64,000 bases of DNA from UBA6016 sp041915365 (GCA_041915365.1 JAYSBP010000003.1:62001-126000); one strand, 5' to 3'; positions 17,421 to 27,500 are shown, counted from the stretch's first letter. Notes: generated by a model not told the origin, from the letters alone. Translations and numbers: made by a program.

Positions 17421-18124
17421 CTATTTATCCCGCAATAGACCTAAAAGACGGCAAAGCGGTCAGGCTTACAAAAGGTATTATGGAGAGTGCAAAGGTATAC
17501 TCCGATGAGCCGTATCATCTAGCAAGAGCCTTTGAAGAGATGGGTTCTGACTGGGTGCATATAGTAGACCTCAACGGTGCGTTTGCAGGAAACCCGATGA
17601 ATCTTGACGCTATCCAAAAAATCAGAGAAGCGACAAGCCTCAAGCTCCAGCTTGGCGGCGGTATCAGAGATGAAGATACGATAAAAAAATACATCGACCT
17701 TGGTATTGAGCGTGTCATCTTGGGGACGATAGCGACGCAAAATCCTGAATTCGTGAAAAGTGCGGCGGCAAAATACAACGTAGTAGTCGGCATAGATGCA
17801 CACGATGGATATGTAGCAGTAGATGGCTGGGCAAAGACTAGCTCTTTAAAAGCTACCGAACTTGCCAGAATGTTTGCTGATAGCGGTGTAAAAGCCGTCA
17901 TTACGACTGACATATCAAGAGACGGAACGCTTGGCGGCGTAAACATAGGTTTTACCGAAGAGGTCGCAAAAGCTGGTGGTATCGAAACGATAGCAAGCGG
18001 CGGAGTGAAAGATATAGAAGACATCAAAGCCGTAAAAAATAGTCAGTTTATCGGTGGCGTAATAGTCGGCAAAGCTTACTACGAGGGCAAACTTGATTTG
18101 AGAGAGGCGTTAAAGCTGCAATGA
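17417..18124 (+). CDS. hisA: ProFAR isomerase
   Basis: The 235-aa (beta-alpha)8 barrel starts IYPAIDLKDGKAVRLTKG with the catalytic Asp in PAIDLKDG. It has the phosphate-binding LQLGGGIRD and ASGGVKDIED segments and the second catalytic Asp in TTDISRDGTL. It isomerises ProFAR to PRFAR, the substrate of HisHF. It overlaps hisH and prmA by four bases each, so translation is coupled. Confidence 0.96.
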   Translation: MTIYPAIDLKDGKAVRLTKGIMESAKVYSDEPYHLARAFEEMGSDWVHIVDLNGAFAGNPMNLDAIQKIREATSLKLQLGGGIRDEDTIKKYIDLGIERVILGTIATQNPEFVKSAAAKYNVVVGIDAHDGYVAVDGWAKTSSLKATELARMFADSGVKAVITTDISRDGTLGGVNIGFTEEVAKAGGIETIASGGVKDIEDIKAVKNSQFIGGVIVGKAYYEGKLDLREALKLQ

Positions 18125-18945
18125 AAGAGTTTTACTATGAACTGACCGTCGAGGCTAGCGACTTTGCCGAGCTAATCGAGAACTTCCTTGGAGATTGGTG
18201 TGACGCCGTAATAGAAGAAAACGGAAAACTAATCACGACTTACGAGTACGAGCCCGTTAACGTCAAAGATGCCCTCATCATATACAAAGGCGAGCTAGAG
18301 GAGATGTTTGGGACAAAAATAATCCTAACTGCCGAAATAGTGCAAAAGAAAAACGAAGACTGGATAGAGTCGTACAAAAAGAGCGTAGAGCCGATACAAA
18401 TCGGAAACTACTACGTCTACGCCCCTTGGCATGAGCCAAAAGCCGATGTAAAAAACTTTTGCATCGAGCCGTCGCTTGCTTTTGGCACGGGACATCACCC
18501 AACAACCAAAAATGCAATGTTATTCGTCCAAAAATACGTTAAAAATGGGGATAAACTCCTTGATGTCGGATGCGGAAGCGGAATACTTGCCCTAACAGCT
18601 GCGGACATAGGTGCAAAAGTAGATTTATGCGACACGGATACAGAGGCGGTTGAGGTTGCCAAAAAGGTATTTCAAGAGAACAATTTGGGCTATGAGAATA
18701 TCTGGGTGGGTAGTGCCGATGAAGCAAAAATTGAGTATGATATAACAGTCGCCAACATAATAACCGACGTGCTTGTAATGATAAGCAAAGACTTAAAAAC
18801 AAAAATGAAAAAAGGCTCAAAACTCATCTTATCCGGAATATTGGAAGAAAATGAGGAAAAATTGAAGCCGTTTTATAAAGAACTAACTATTTTAGACAGA
18901 GTTTGCGAAGCCGAATGGGTGACGCTTGTGTACGAAAAACAATAA
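18121..18945 (+). CDS. prmA: Ribosomal protein L11 methyltransferase
   Basis: The 274-aa protein has the PrmA N-terminal substrate-recognition domain and a class I SAM-dependent methyltransferase domain. The diagnostic sequence is FCIEPSLAFGTGHHPTTKNAM, followed by the SAM loop LLDVGCGSGILALTAA and the VANIITDVLV strand with the NxxxD-type site. It trimethylates ribosomal protein L11. The order prmA-ftsH-Psd-related-pssA is conserved in Campylobacterales. Confidence 0.95.
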   Translation: MKEFYYELTVEASDFAELIENFLGDWCDAVIEENGKLITTYEYEPVNVKDALIIYKGELEEMFGTKIILTAEIVQKKNEDWIESYKKSVEPIQIGNYYVYAPWHEPKADVKNFCIEPSLAFGTGHHPTTKNAMLFVQKYVKNGDKLLDVGCGSGILALTAADIGAKVDLCDTDTEAVEVAKKVFQENNLGYENIWVGSADEAKIEYDITVANIITDVLVMISKDLKTKMKKGSKLILSGILEENEEKLKPFYKELTILDRVCEAEWVTLVYEKQ

Positions 18946-18960
18946 GGAATCGATAGATAT

Positions 18961-20907
18961 ATGGAAAACAATCAACAAAAAGATCCTAAAAAAAACGATA
19001 ATTTTTTTAACAAAAATCCACTCCTAGTATTCGCAATATTTTCTATATTAACGGTACTAATATTCAGAAGTATATTCGAAGACGGTTCTTTCGATGCAGC
19101 AAGTGGAGGGAGTGGTTCTCAAACACAAAATATAAGCTACTATGAACTAAAAAAACTTGTGGAAGCTGGACAAATCTCATTTGTCTCTATCGGCGAGAGC
19201 AATATCAAAGCAACGGCTAAAAGCGAAGCAAAAACCGTATATGTAGCAAAAAGAGTAATTCCCGACGATACACTAATCCCAATGCTCGAAAAACAAAACG
19301 TAAAATACGGCGCATACACGGAGAAGAACTGGCTAACAGACTTAGTATTTGGCTGGGTGCTACCTGTGTTTATATTTTTTGGAATTTGGATGTTCCTTAC
19401 TAGCAGAATGCAAAAAAATATGGGTGGTGGCATACTGGGTATCGGAAGCATGAAAAAGCTAATGAACTCGGAAAAACCGAAAGTAAAATTTGCCGATGTA
19501 GCCGGAAATGACGAGGCCAAAGAGGAAGTACAAGAACTCATAGAATTTCTAAGAAGTCCGGATAGATACATAAAACTAGGGGCAAAAATCCCAAAAGGCG
19601 TTCTTCTCGTCGGGCCTCCCGGAACCGGTAAGACACTCCTTGCAAAAGCGGTTGCGGGAGAGGCTGAAGTACCGTTCTTTTCGGTGTCAGGCTCTAGCTT
19701 TATCGAAATGTTCGTTGGCGTTGGCGCAAGTCGTGTTAGAGATTTGTTCGACCAAGCAAAAAAAGAGGCTCCATCTATCATATTTATAGACGAACTCGAC
19801 GCAATAGGCAAAAGTAGAGCAATGGGGCACATCGGCGGCAACGATGAAAGAGAACAGACGCTCAATCAAATGCTTGCCGAAATGGACGGCTTTGGAGCGG
19901 AGTCTCCGGTAATAGTCCTTGCGGCAACAAATAGACCGGAAATTCTGGACCCGGCACTTCTTAGACCAGGGAGATTTGATAGACAAGTTCTAGTTGACAA
20001 GCCGGACTTCAAAGGAAGGGTAGAAATACTAAAAGTACACGCTAAAAACGTAAAACTTTCAGACGATACAGACCTTGAAGAGCTAGCAAAACTAACAGCT
20101 GGGCTTGCCGGAGCCGACCTAGCAAACATTATCAACGAGGCGGCACTTCTTGCCGGTCGTGAAAGCAAAGAATCCGTAAGTCAACAAAACCTCAAAGAGG
20201 CGGTTGAAAGAGCGATAGCCGGACTAGAGAAAAAATCGAGACGCATTAGCCCGAAAGAAAAAAGGATAGTCGCATATCACGAAAGTGGCCACGCCGTAAT
20301 CAGCCAAATAACAAAAGGCTCTAAAAAAGTTAACAAGGTATCGATAATCCCTAGGGGTCTAGCGGCGTTAGGGTACACGCTTAATACACCTGAAGAAAAT
20401 AAATACCTAGTCCAAAAACACGAGCTAATAGCCGAAGTTGACGTACTTCTTGGTGGACGTGCGGCAGAGGAGATATTTATTGGAGAGATTTCGACTGGTG
20501 CGGCAAACGACCTTGAGAGAGCTACGGACATCATCAAGTCGATGATAATGTACTACGGAATGAGCGAAGTTGCGGGACTGATGGTGCTAGAAAAACAGCG
20601 AAACAGCTTCCTTGGCGGCGGCATGGGCCAGACAAAAGACTATAGCGAAAAAATGAGTGAAGAGCTTGATAGCTATATAAAAGCGAAGCTGACCGAGAGA
20701 TATGCGGTGGTAAAAGAGAAACTAGAAACCTACAGAGATGTGATGGAGTCGATGACGGCCGAGCTTCTTGAGATAGAGGTGCTAGAAAAAGATAGGGTCG
20801 AAGAGATAATAAGCGGTTTTGAAAAAGAAAAAGGGATTGTAAGAGAGTCCGATGAAGATGAACTTCACGCACAAAACAAAGAGCAAGCCCAAAACTCTAA
20901 GGAGTAA
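18961..20907 (+). CDS. ftsH: ATP-dependent membrane zinc metalloprotease FtsH
   Basis: The 648-aa protease has two N-terminal membrane helices (about 19-36 and 125-145) around a periplasmic domain. The AAA+ module has Walker A GPPGTGKT, Walker B IIFIDELDAIG and the second region of homology ATNRPEILDPALLRPGRFDR. The peptidase domain has the zinc site HESGH in VAYHESGHAVI. It degrades misfolded membrane proteins and short-lived regulators. The polar tail (EDELHAQNKEQAQNSKE) is of ordinary length. Confidence 0.98.
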   Translation: MENNQQKDPKKNDNFFNKNPLLVFAIFSILTVLIFRSIFEDGSFDAASGGSGSQTQNISYYELKKLVEAGQISFVSIGESNIKATAKSEAKTVYVAKRVIPDDTLIPMLEKQNVKYGAYTEKNWLTDLVFGWVLPVFIFFGIWMFLTSRMQKNMGGGILGIGSMKKLMNSEKPKVKFADVAGNDEAKEEVQELIEFLRSPDRYIKLGAKIPKGVLLVGPPGTGKTLLAKAVAGEAEVPFFSVSGSSFIEMFVGVGASRVRDLFDQAKKEAPSIIFIDELDAIGKSRAMGHIGGNDEREQTLNQMLAEMDGFGAESPVIVLAATNRPEILDPALLRPGRFDRQVLVDKPDFKGRVEILKVHAKNVKLSDDTDLEELAKLTAGLAGADLANIINEAALLAGRESKESVSQQNLKEAVERAIAGLEKKSRRISPKEKRIVAYHESGHAVISQITKGSKKVNKVSIIPRGLAALGYTLNTPEENKYLVQKHELIAEVDVLLGGRAAEEIFIGEISTGAANDLERATDIIKSMIMYYGMSEVAGLMVLEKQRNSFLGGGMGQTKDYSEKMSEELDSYIKAKLTERYAVVKEKLETYRDVMESMTAELLEIEVLEKDRVEEIISGFEKEKGIVRESDEDELHAQNKEQAQNSKE

Positions 20908-20910
20908 ACC

Positions 20911-21573
20911 ATGAACAAAGTCGTCACAACAACAGAGATAGTAGCCAAAGAGGGTTATAAATACTTAATAGGTGCGGCGATAGTGCTTGCCCTTGCCGTC
21001 TATTGGAACTTTAGCGGGCTTTCCATGTTGGCGCTTGGGGCGATGGCTGCGGCGATAGTATATTTTTTTAGAAATCCTGAGAGGATAAGCGAAGATGACA
21101 GCTCTTACGCCGTTATAGCTCCTGCGGACGGGGTGATAACATCAATTGACAGAGAGTATGAGGAAACTTTTTTGAAAGATGAATGTGTCAGCGTCACAAT
21201 CTCAACATCTCTCAAAGATACGCACTTCATAAGAGCCCCCTTCACATCATCATTCAAACAAAAAAGCCTTTTGCACGGTCTATTCTTGCAGATAGAAAAC
21301 GAAAAAGCAAGAACGCTAAATGAGCGATTTGCCGCTTACTTTGAGGGGCAAAACGGAAAAAATTATGTTTTGTCAGTGATAGCGGGAAGCCTTGCGACAA
21401 AAATCTCTTTGTATAAAAATGAAGATTCACTCATCAGGGGCGGTGAGAGGATAGCGTTTTTGAAATCAGAGTTTCAAACAGTTATCTACCTACCAAAAGA
21501 TGTTGTTATCAAAAAAGCGATAGGCGATAGAGTCAAAGCCGGAGAGAGCCTACTTGGAAGCTTTGCGAGCTAG
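20911..21573 (+). CDS. Phosphatidylserine decarboxylase-related membrane protein lacking the pyruvoyl serine
   Basis: The 220-aa protein has two N-terminal hydrophobic spans (about 18-52), then APADGVITSID (71-74) and SLKDTHFIRAPFTS with H105, matching short-form phosphatidylserine/archaetidylserine decarboxylases. Where the family has the self-cleaving G-S pair (IGLIRFGSRVDVYLP-like), this protein reads IAFLKSEFQTVIYLP. The Gly and the Ser that becomes the pyruvoyl cofactor are replaced by Glu187 and Phe188. It therefore probably cannot mature as a standard enzyme. It sits between ftsH and pssA, four bases upstream of pssA. Confidence 0.75.
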   Translation: MNKVVTTTEIVAKEGYKYLIGAAIVLALAVYWNFSGLSMLALGAMAAAIVYFFRNPERISEDDSSYAVIAPADGVITSIDREYEETFLKDECVSVTISTSLKDTHFIRAPFTSSFKQKSLLHGLFLQIENEKARTLNERFAAYFEGQNGKNYVLSVIAGSLATKISLYKNEDSLIRGGERIAFLKSEFQTVIYLPKDVVIKKAIGDRVKAGESLLGSFAS

Positions 21574-21576
21574 AAG

Positions 21577-22317
21577 ATGATAATAAAAAACAGCGAAGAA
21601 AGAAACAAACTAATATTTCTACTCCCAAATCTAATGACCGCCGTGTCATTGTTTCTTGGGATACTAAGCGTACTGGCCTCTGTAAAAGGTGATTTTGACA
21701 AAGCCGGAATATATATATTTTTGTCACTCATATTTGATGGGCTTGACGGCAGAATAGCTAGACTCACGGGAACCTGCTCAAAATTCGGCGTTGAGTTTGA
21801 CTCACTGGCCGACTTGGTTGCATTTGGAGTAGCTCCCGCAATGCTCGTTTATTTTGCCCTTGGGCATGATTTTGGAAGAATAGGCGTTTTGGCGGCTGGT
21901 TTTTTTGTCGTTTTCGGGGCTATTAGGCTGGCTAGATTTAACGTTCAATCGGAATCGATAGAGCCAAATATGTTTATAGGGCTTCCGATACCATCAGCAG
22001 CCGTATTTATCACATGCTGGACGGTAGTGCTAAGCCAGTACGGCGTGCTCGGCGAGTATAAAGCGCTTTTGATAGCGATGTCTTTTGGGGCAGCACTTTT
22101 GATGGTTAGCAATATCAGATACGCAAGCTTCAAAAAAATCAAGTTCTCAAAGCAAGCACTAATGAAGATATTTGTACTCGTATTAGTCTTATTTGCCGTA
22201 ATGTTTTTGTATTTTCTTGAGACTTTGACGGCGCTGATTACCGTTTTTGTTTTGAGCGGAATACTAAGGGCGATATACAATCTGACAATTTATAAACTAA
22301 AAAATAGACATTCTTAG
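21577..22317 (+). CDS. pssA: CDP-diacylglycerol-serine O-phosphatidyltransferase
   Basis: The 246-aa integral membrane enzyme has the CDP-alcohol phosphotransferase motif DGX2ARX8GX3DX3D, seen as FDGLDGRIARLTGT then KFGVEFDSLAD. About six to eight hydrophobic helices follow. It makes phosphatidylserine from CDP-diacylglycerol and serine in the inner membrane. The LPNLMTAVSLFLG start is typical of PssA. It belongs to the ftsH-Psd-pssA unit. Confidence 0.94.
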   Translation: MIIKNSEERNKLIFLLPNLMTAVSLFLGILSVLASVKGDFDKAGIYIFLSLIFDGLDGRIARLTGTCSKFGVEFDSLADLVAFGVAPAMLVYFALGHDFGRIGVLAAGFFVVFGAIRLARFNVQSESIEPNMFIGLPIPSAAVFITCWTVVLSQYGVLGEYKALLIAMSFGAALLMVSNIRYASFKKIKFSKQALMKIFVLVLVLFAVMFLYFLETLTALITVFVLSGILRAIYNLTIYKLKNRHS

Positions 22318-22326
22318 GAAATAGTA

Positions 22327-23880
22327 ATGCAAAGAATAAAAATATTTGACACGACGCTAAGAGACGGGGAGCAAAGCCCTGGTGCGTCTATGAATACAGA
22401 TGAGAAAATCAAGATAGCAATGCAGCTTCAAAAGCTTGGTGTAGACGTCATAGAGGCTGGATTTGCAAAGGCAAGTCCCGGGGACTTTGAAGCAATCGAG
22501 AGAATTGCATCGGTCATAGACAAAAGCACGATATGCTCTCTCGCTCGAGCCGTAGATGCCGACATCAAAGACGCAGGCGAAGCAATCAAAGCGGCAAAAA
22601 ATAGAAGAATACACACTTTTATCGCTACAAGCCCAATACACATGGAATACAAACTCAAAATGGCGCCTGACGAGGTTGTAAAAAGAGCAGTTTATGCCGT
22701 TGGCTACGCAAAAAGCTTTGTGGATGACGTGGAGTTTAGCTGCGAAGATGCGACGAGAAGTGAAATATCTTTTCTAAAAGAGATAGTAGCTGCCGTAGTG
22801 GAAGCCGGAGCAAAAACTATCAACCTACCCGATACGGTCGGATACACAACGCCAAACGAATATTTCAACCTCGTAAGCGAAATCAAAAAAATTACGGACG
22901 GCAAAGCGACAATATCCGTACATTGCCACAACGACCTAGGTCTCGCCGTGGCAAACTCTCTTGCGGCGATACAAGCAGGGGCGGCTCAGGTGGAATGCAC
23001 GATAAACGGTCTTGGAGAGAGAGCCGGAAACGCAGCGCTTGAAGAGATAGTAATGGCTCTAAAAACCAGAGGCGATATATTCGGTGGATTTGATACGGGT
23101 ATCAATACAAAAGAGATATATCCTGCAAGCCGCATGGTAGCAACAATAACTGGTATCTCGCCGCAACCTAACAAGGCGATAGTCGGCAAAAACGCATTTG
23201 CCCATGAGAGCGGCATACACCAAGATGGCGTACTAAAACACAAATCAACGTACGAAATTATCTCCGCAGCGGATATAGGGGTAGAGACAAACGCTATCGT
23301 ACTTGGTAAGCACTCTGGGCGTGCGGCGTTCAAAGATAAGGCAAAAGAGCTAGGATTTGAACTTAGCGCCGAAGAGCTTGATAAGGCAATTGAGTTATTT
23401 AAAATCATCTCAGACAAGAAAAAAGAGATGTTTGACGACGACATCAGAATGATAATAGCCGATGTTACAAGCCACATTCCAAAACTGTTTGAGCTACTCC
23501 ATCTTCAAATGGCGGACTCACAAGGTGGTCTAGCGACTGCGGCAGCAACGCTAAAAACGGCTGAAGGCGAAAAAACGGATGCGGCGGTAGGCGATGGCAC
23601 CATAGACGCTGTATTTAAAGTAGTAGATAGAATCACTGGCGTATCAGGTCAGCTAATGGACTACAAAGTAGAGGCTGTCAGTAAAGGCAAAGACGCTCTA
23701 GCCAACGTAATAGTAAAAGTATCATTTCAAAACGATACACCGGCAGTACTGGGACACGGGCTTGACATAGATACAATGACGGCTAGCGCAAAAGCGTACA
23801 TCAACGCCCTAAACTCATATCTATCAATGAAAAACAGCCTCAAAAAAATAGACTGCAAAGACGACATCTGCGGCGTATAA
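22327..23880 (+). CDS. leuA: 2-isopropylmalate synthase
   Basis: The 517-aa protein has the TIM-barrel catalytic domain with IFDTTLRDGEQSPGASM, the metal-binding HxH in ISVHCHNDLGLAVAN, and GERAGNAALEEIV. A C-terminal regulatory domain (about 390-510) gives leucine feedback. It condenses acetyl-CoA with 2-oxoisovalerate as the first committed step of leucine synthesis. It starts ten bases after pssA and ends the plus-strand run. Confidence 0.96.
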   Translation: MQRIKIFDTTLRDGEQSPGASMNTDEKIKIAMQLQKLGVDVIEAGFAKASPGDFEAIERIASVIDKSTICSLARAVDADIKDAGEAIKAAKNRRIHTFIATSPIHMEYKLKMAPDEVVKRAVYAVGYAKSFVDDVEFSCEDATRSEISFLKEIVAAVVEAGAKTINLPDTVGYTTPNEYFNLVSEIKKITDGKATISVHCHNDLGLAVANSLAAIQAGAAQVECTINGLGERAGNAALEEIVMALKTRGDIFGGFDTGINTKEIYPASRMVATITGISPQPNKAIVGKNAFAHESGIHQDGVLKHKSTYEIISAADIGVETNAIVLGKHSGRAAFKDKAKELGFELSAEELDKAIELFKIISDKKKEMFDDDIRMIIADVTSHIPKLFELLHLQMADSQGGLATAAATLKTAEGEKTDAAVGDGTIDAVFKVVDRITGVSGQLMDYKVEAVSKGKDALANVIVKVSFQNDTPAVLGHGLDIDTMTASAKAYINALNSYLSMKNSLKKIDCKDDICGV

Positions 23881-23896
23881 GAGCATATAAACCGTA

Positions 23897-23925
23897 AAGC
23901 CCAAACGCTAGTTTTGCTTGGGCTT
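23897..23925. terminator. Stem-loop between convergent leuA and pflB
   Basis: AAGCCCAA and TTGGGCTT form an eight-base stem around a 13-base loop in the 46-base convergent gap. There is no strong T-run on either strand, so its activity as an intrinsic terminator is uncertain. Confidence 0.45.
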
Positions 23926-23926
23926 G

Positions 23927-26233
23927 CTACTTGATGTCAAAATCAAAAAACTCTGATTCAAACATATTTTTAATATTTTTAAACTGCGTGGCGGATTGAT
24001 TTAGATTTGCCGCCTCAAGATACAAAAGCCCAAGCGCATATATACTCTCAAGGCTTGTAGGGTCGTATAACTTTGCAAGCTCAAAAAACGATATTGCGTC
24101 AGAGTGCTTACCGGACGCTATCGCAGAAGCTCCAGCCATAAATAAAGTATTTGCATTTACATAATCTATGTCAAAAACAACGCTTGAAAACGCCGTATTC
24201 GCCTCTTTGAACATCTTTAAATACATAAGGCTAGCCCCATATCCCTTTAAGAGCTGAGCCCTATCGACACGCTCTATCCTAAGCCTTTTTTCATACATAT
24301 CTTTTGCCCTAGTAAGAAGCCCCGATGCCCTGTGAAGAGATATGAACATATCTTTGGCTATATCTGGTCCATAGTAGATACTATTTAGGTCGTAATACCC
24401 TTTATTGAGGTATGCTTGCGTCTCTCTAGCAAAGAACTTCACGTTTTCACCAGAGTTTTTAACAAATATGTTAAGCCCGCCTGCAACAATATCTTTTGGC
24501 ATCATATCCGCCAAAGCTTTTGCGCTGGCCATCGCCGCACTTCTTTTGTCTAGCTTCAAAGATACTATGGTTGCCAAAGCAAGCGACGAAGCGCTTTTCT
24601 TTTGTCCATTCATTAGCCAATCAATAGAGGCAACCGAATTATCAAGGGCATACGAAAACATCGCCGCATATTCGCTTTTATTCGCAAAATTACCAGCCCC
24701 GAACAAATCGGCATCCAAAGACTCTTTTATCCTATCAAACGGAACGCCCATAATTTTTGACGTAATAATCGCAAAAAGTCCTGCCTCATAATTTTTCGGG
24801 TCAAAATTGTATGCTTTAATAAAATACTTATTCGCCTCTCTAAAATCGCCGCTTTGCGCATACGTAAGACCGAGATTGTAGAGTAGTACGGCATGCGTAG
24901 GGTATTTTGGCTCTATTGCTTTAAACTGCCTGTTTGCAAGGTATACACGCCCAGAGAGAGCATAGTCTATACCTCTTATCATTTCCGCATTTATCCTAGA
25001 CTGTTTGGCTGCATTTTCAAGATATGTCGCTCCGGCTTTAATGTCATCAACCATAAGCCCGGCTTCGCCTTTTTTGATTGACGAGACTGTTTTATTTGGA
25101 TTAAAAATCTTGTACGGGGCATAATAAAACAGTATGGAGGCTATGCTTTTTTGATTTGATATAAATTCATTTAGCAGTTTTGTCTGTATCATATCGCTCT
25201 CAAAAGCGCCCTGCTTTAAAAAGATTTGAATATTAAATATTGCGGACGCATTGGCCTCCGAGATTCCCATGGCTTCCTTGAGTGCGTTTGATGCTTGAAA
25301 AGGAGTTTTGGCTTTTAGATACACAAGCCCTTGCGCCATAATTGCTTTTAGTCTATCCTCGTCTCTTTTTTTTGCGGCGTCAAATGAGTCTAATGCCTCT
25401 TTGTATTTTCCGTCTCTTGCTTGCAAAAACCCAATGGTTAGATAGTTTTTATTTTTCTCTTTCTTTAAAATCTCAAGCATATCGGTACCGTCATCAAACA
25501 GCAAATAGGCTCTTTTTGCTATCTCGTTTGATTCGGCGGCAAAAAACTTACCAGTTGGAGCACTCACGGCAGCCAAAGCCTCATAGTAGTCTCCCTCGTA
25601 ATATCCGATAAGAGCATAATAATAAGAATAAAGTGGAGAATTTACATATTTTGGCAAAGATGCTTTTGCTAGTGCTATGTACTCTTTTGCGCTTTTTCTA
25701 TCGCCCAATTTAAACAAACATACTGCTGAGTTTATGGCGCTTGGGAGCTCATTGTCTGATGATTTTATGGAGTTTTTGAAGTATGTTAGCGCCCCTTTAT
25801 AGTCCCCCTCCCCCATTTTTGCGACACCTAGATTGTAGTTTGAAACGCTCTCCGAGTATACGGATATTTCGCCATACAATCTAAGGGCACTCTCTTTGTC
25901 GCCGCTTTCATAGAGGGCTTTCGCTTTTTCTATTAGCTGTTCTAGCTCGCTGGCACTTATTTTTGGCTTCACACCAGGTTTTATTTGTGGGGCTTCCGAG
26001 GCATTTATCTCTACTTTTTCACTTTTTGGCTTTGCCACTATGATAAGGGTAATGGCAACTGCGATAATGATTATGGCAAGAATAGGAGCGGCAAAAAATA
26101 GTATTTTCTTTTTTAACTTCTTCTTGGCGTCGTCGTCAGGCGCACTCTGCGCACCCTCATCCGTGGCTTCTGCGTCGTTGTTTACAGCGGAAGCAGCGTC
26201 TTCTTCGACAATTACCACCTCATCATCAGCCAC
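23927..26233 (-). CDS. pflB: Flagellar motor accessory protein PflB (TPR, membrane anchored)
   Basis: The 768-aa protein has an acidic cytoplasmic N-terminus (1-45), one membrane helix at about 45-66 (ILFFAAPILAIIIIAVAITLI), and a long extracytoplasmic part made of TPR-like helical repeats, for example ALYESGDKESALRLYGEIS, LGVAKMGEGDYKGALTYFKNS and LGLTYAQSGDFREANKYF. This topology and the position directly after trpS-serS match PflB of Campylobacter (Cj0388-Cj0390 order). PflB forms part of the periplasmic scaffold that widens the stator ring of the flagellar motor. The name rests on synteny and architecture, not on an alignment. Confidence 0.75.
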   Translation of the reverse strand: MADDEVVIVEEDAASAVNNDAEATDEGAQSAPDDDAKKKLKKKILFFAAPILAIIIIAVAITLIIVAKPKSEKVEINASEAPQIKPGVKPKISASELEQLIEKAKALYESGDKESALRLYGEISVYSESVSNYNLGVAKMGEGDYKGALTYFKNSIKSSDNELPSAINSAVCLFKLGDRKSAKEYIALAKASLPKYVNSPLYSYYYALIGYYEGDYYEALAAVSAPTGKFFAAESNEIAKRAYLLFDDGTDMLEILKKEKNKNYLTIGFLQARDGKYKEALDSFDAAKKRDEDRLKAIMAQGLVYLKAKTPFQASNALKEAMGISEANASAIFNIQIFLKQGAFESDMIQTKLLNEFISNQKSIASILFYYAPYKIFNPNKTVSSIKKGEAGLMVDDIKAGATYLENAAKQSRINAEMIRGIDYALSGRVYLANRQFKAIEPKYPTHAVLLYNLGLTYAQSGDFREANKYFIKAYNFDPKNYEAGLFAIITSKIMGVPFDRIKESLDADLFGAGNFANKSEYAAMFSYALDNSVASIDWLMNGQKKSASSLALATIVSLKLDKRSAAMASAKALADMMPKDIVAGGLNIFVKNSGENVKFFARETQAYLNKGYYDLNSIYYGPDIAKDMFISLHRASGLLTRAKDMYEKRLRIERVDRAQLLKGYGASLMYLKMFKEANTAFSSVVFDIDYVNANTLFMAGASAIASGKHSDAISFFELAKLYDPTSLESIYALGLLYLEAANLNQSATQFKNIKNMFESEFFDFDIK

Positions 26234-26246
26234 TTTTCAAGCCCCC

Positions 26247-27500
26247 TTACAGGTATTTTTTGAGCGCATCAGGAATATCTATACCCCCATCCGCCCTTTG
26301 ATAGTTCTCCATGATAGCCACAAGCGTTCTGCCTACGGCAAGAGAAGAACCGTTTAGGGTGTGCACTAGCTTATTCGCCTTGCCGTCTTTGTATCTTATT
26401 TTTGCCCGTCTAGCTTGGAAATCTCCACAGTTTGACACAGAACTTATCTCTCTGTATTTACCTTGCGAAGGTATCCAAACCTCTATATCTATTGTTTTTG
26501 CAGCGGAAAAACCCATGTCTCCTGAGCAAAGCGTCATAAGCCTATGCGCAAGCCCAAGCTCTTTTAGCATATCCGAAGCGCAAGAAACCATCTCATCTAA
26601 CATCGGCATGCTATCTTCTGGTTTTGTGATAACTACTAGCTCTACTTTATGAAACTGATGTTGTCTTATCATCCCTCTCGTGTCACGCCCAGCACTTCCC
26701 GCCTCTTTCCTAAAGCACGGAGTGTGCGCCGTCATCTTGATAGGTAGACTCTCTGCCGGAATTATCTCGTCATAATACAGGTTTGTTAGCGGCACTTCAG
26801 CAGTAGGTATCAGATAAAACGCCCTCTCCTCATCGCTCTCAAGACGAAACAAATCCTCCTCAAACTTCGGAAGTTGCCCAGTCCCTTGCATTGTTTCACT
26901 ATTTACGATAAATGGCACGCTCACAAGCTCAAATCCACGAGAAGCGTTAAAGTCAATCATAAAACTAATAAGCGCCCTCTCAAGTCTAGCCGCCTCACCC
27001 CTCATGACTGTAAAACGGCTCTTTGATATTTTCACGGCACGTTCAAAGTCTAGCCACCCGAGAGCCTCCCCCAGCTCAACATGGTCTTTTGGTGCAAACT
27101 CAAATGTTTTTGGCTCCAAAACACTCTTCATAAGGACGTTTTCATCCTCATCCGCACCGACTGGCACACTATCGTCAGGGATATTTGGGAATGTAAGAGC
27201 AAGCTCGTAAAGTTTTGCTTCAAGCTCTTTTGAACGGCTCTCGTACTCTGCGGCCTCTACTTTTAGCTTGTCGAGCTCAGCCTTTAACTCGGCTATGTCT
27301 TTACCTTCTTTTTTGTATTGCCCAAATAGCCTGCTTTTTTCATTTTGAGAAGCTAGGCACTCCTCCATTTTTCTTTTTGCCTCTTTTGAGTCAAAGGCAA
27401 GCTCTCTAAGAGAGTTGAGCAACTCCCTATCTAAGCTTCTTTTTGCAAGCTTTGCCGCTATCTCGTCAAAATTGTTTTGAAGCGCCCTTGTATCAAGCAT
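26247..27500 (-). CDS. serS: Seryl-tRNA synthetase
   Basis: The 417-aa class II synthetase starts MLDTRALQNNFDEIAAKLAKR and has the long antiparallel coiled-coil arm at about residues 30-100. The catalytic domain has TGQLPKFEEDLF, the motif 2 region CFRKEAGSAGRDTRG and motif 3 NGSSLAVGRTLVAIMENY. It charges tRNA-Ser. It abuts the 69-aa gene with a one-base overlap and precedes pflB by 13 bases. Confidence 0.97.
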   Translation of the reverse strand: MLDTRALQNNFDEIAAKLAKRSLDRELLNSLRELAFDSKEAKRKMEECLASQNEKSRLFGQYKKEGKDIAELKAELDKLKVEAAEYESRSKELEAKLYELALTFPNIPDDSVPVGADEDENVLMKSVLEPKTFEFAPKDHVELGEALGWLDFERAVKISKSRFTVMRGEAARLERALISFMIDFNASRGFELVSVPFIVNSETMQGTGQLPKFEEDLFRLESDEERAFYLIPTAEVPLTNLYYDEIIPAESLPIKMTAHTPCFRKEAGSAGRDTRGMIRQHQFHKVELVVITKPEDSMPMLDEMVSCASDMLKELGLAHRLMTLCSGDMGFSAAKTIDIEVWIPSQGKYREISSVSNCGDFQARRAKIRYKDGKANKLVHTLNGSSLAVGRTLVAIMENYQRADGGIDIPDALKKYL

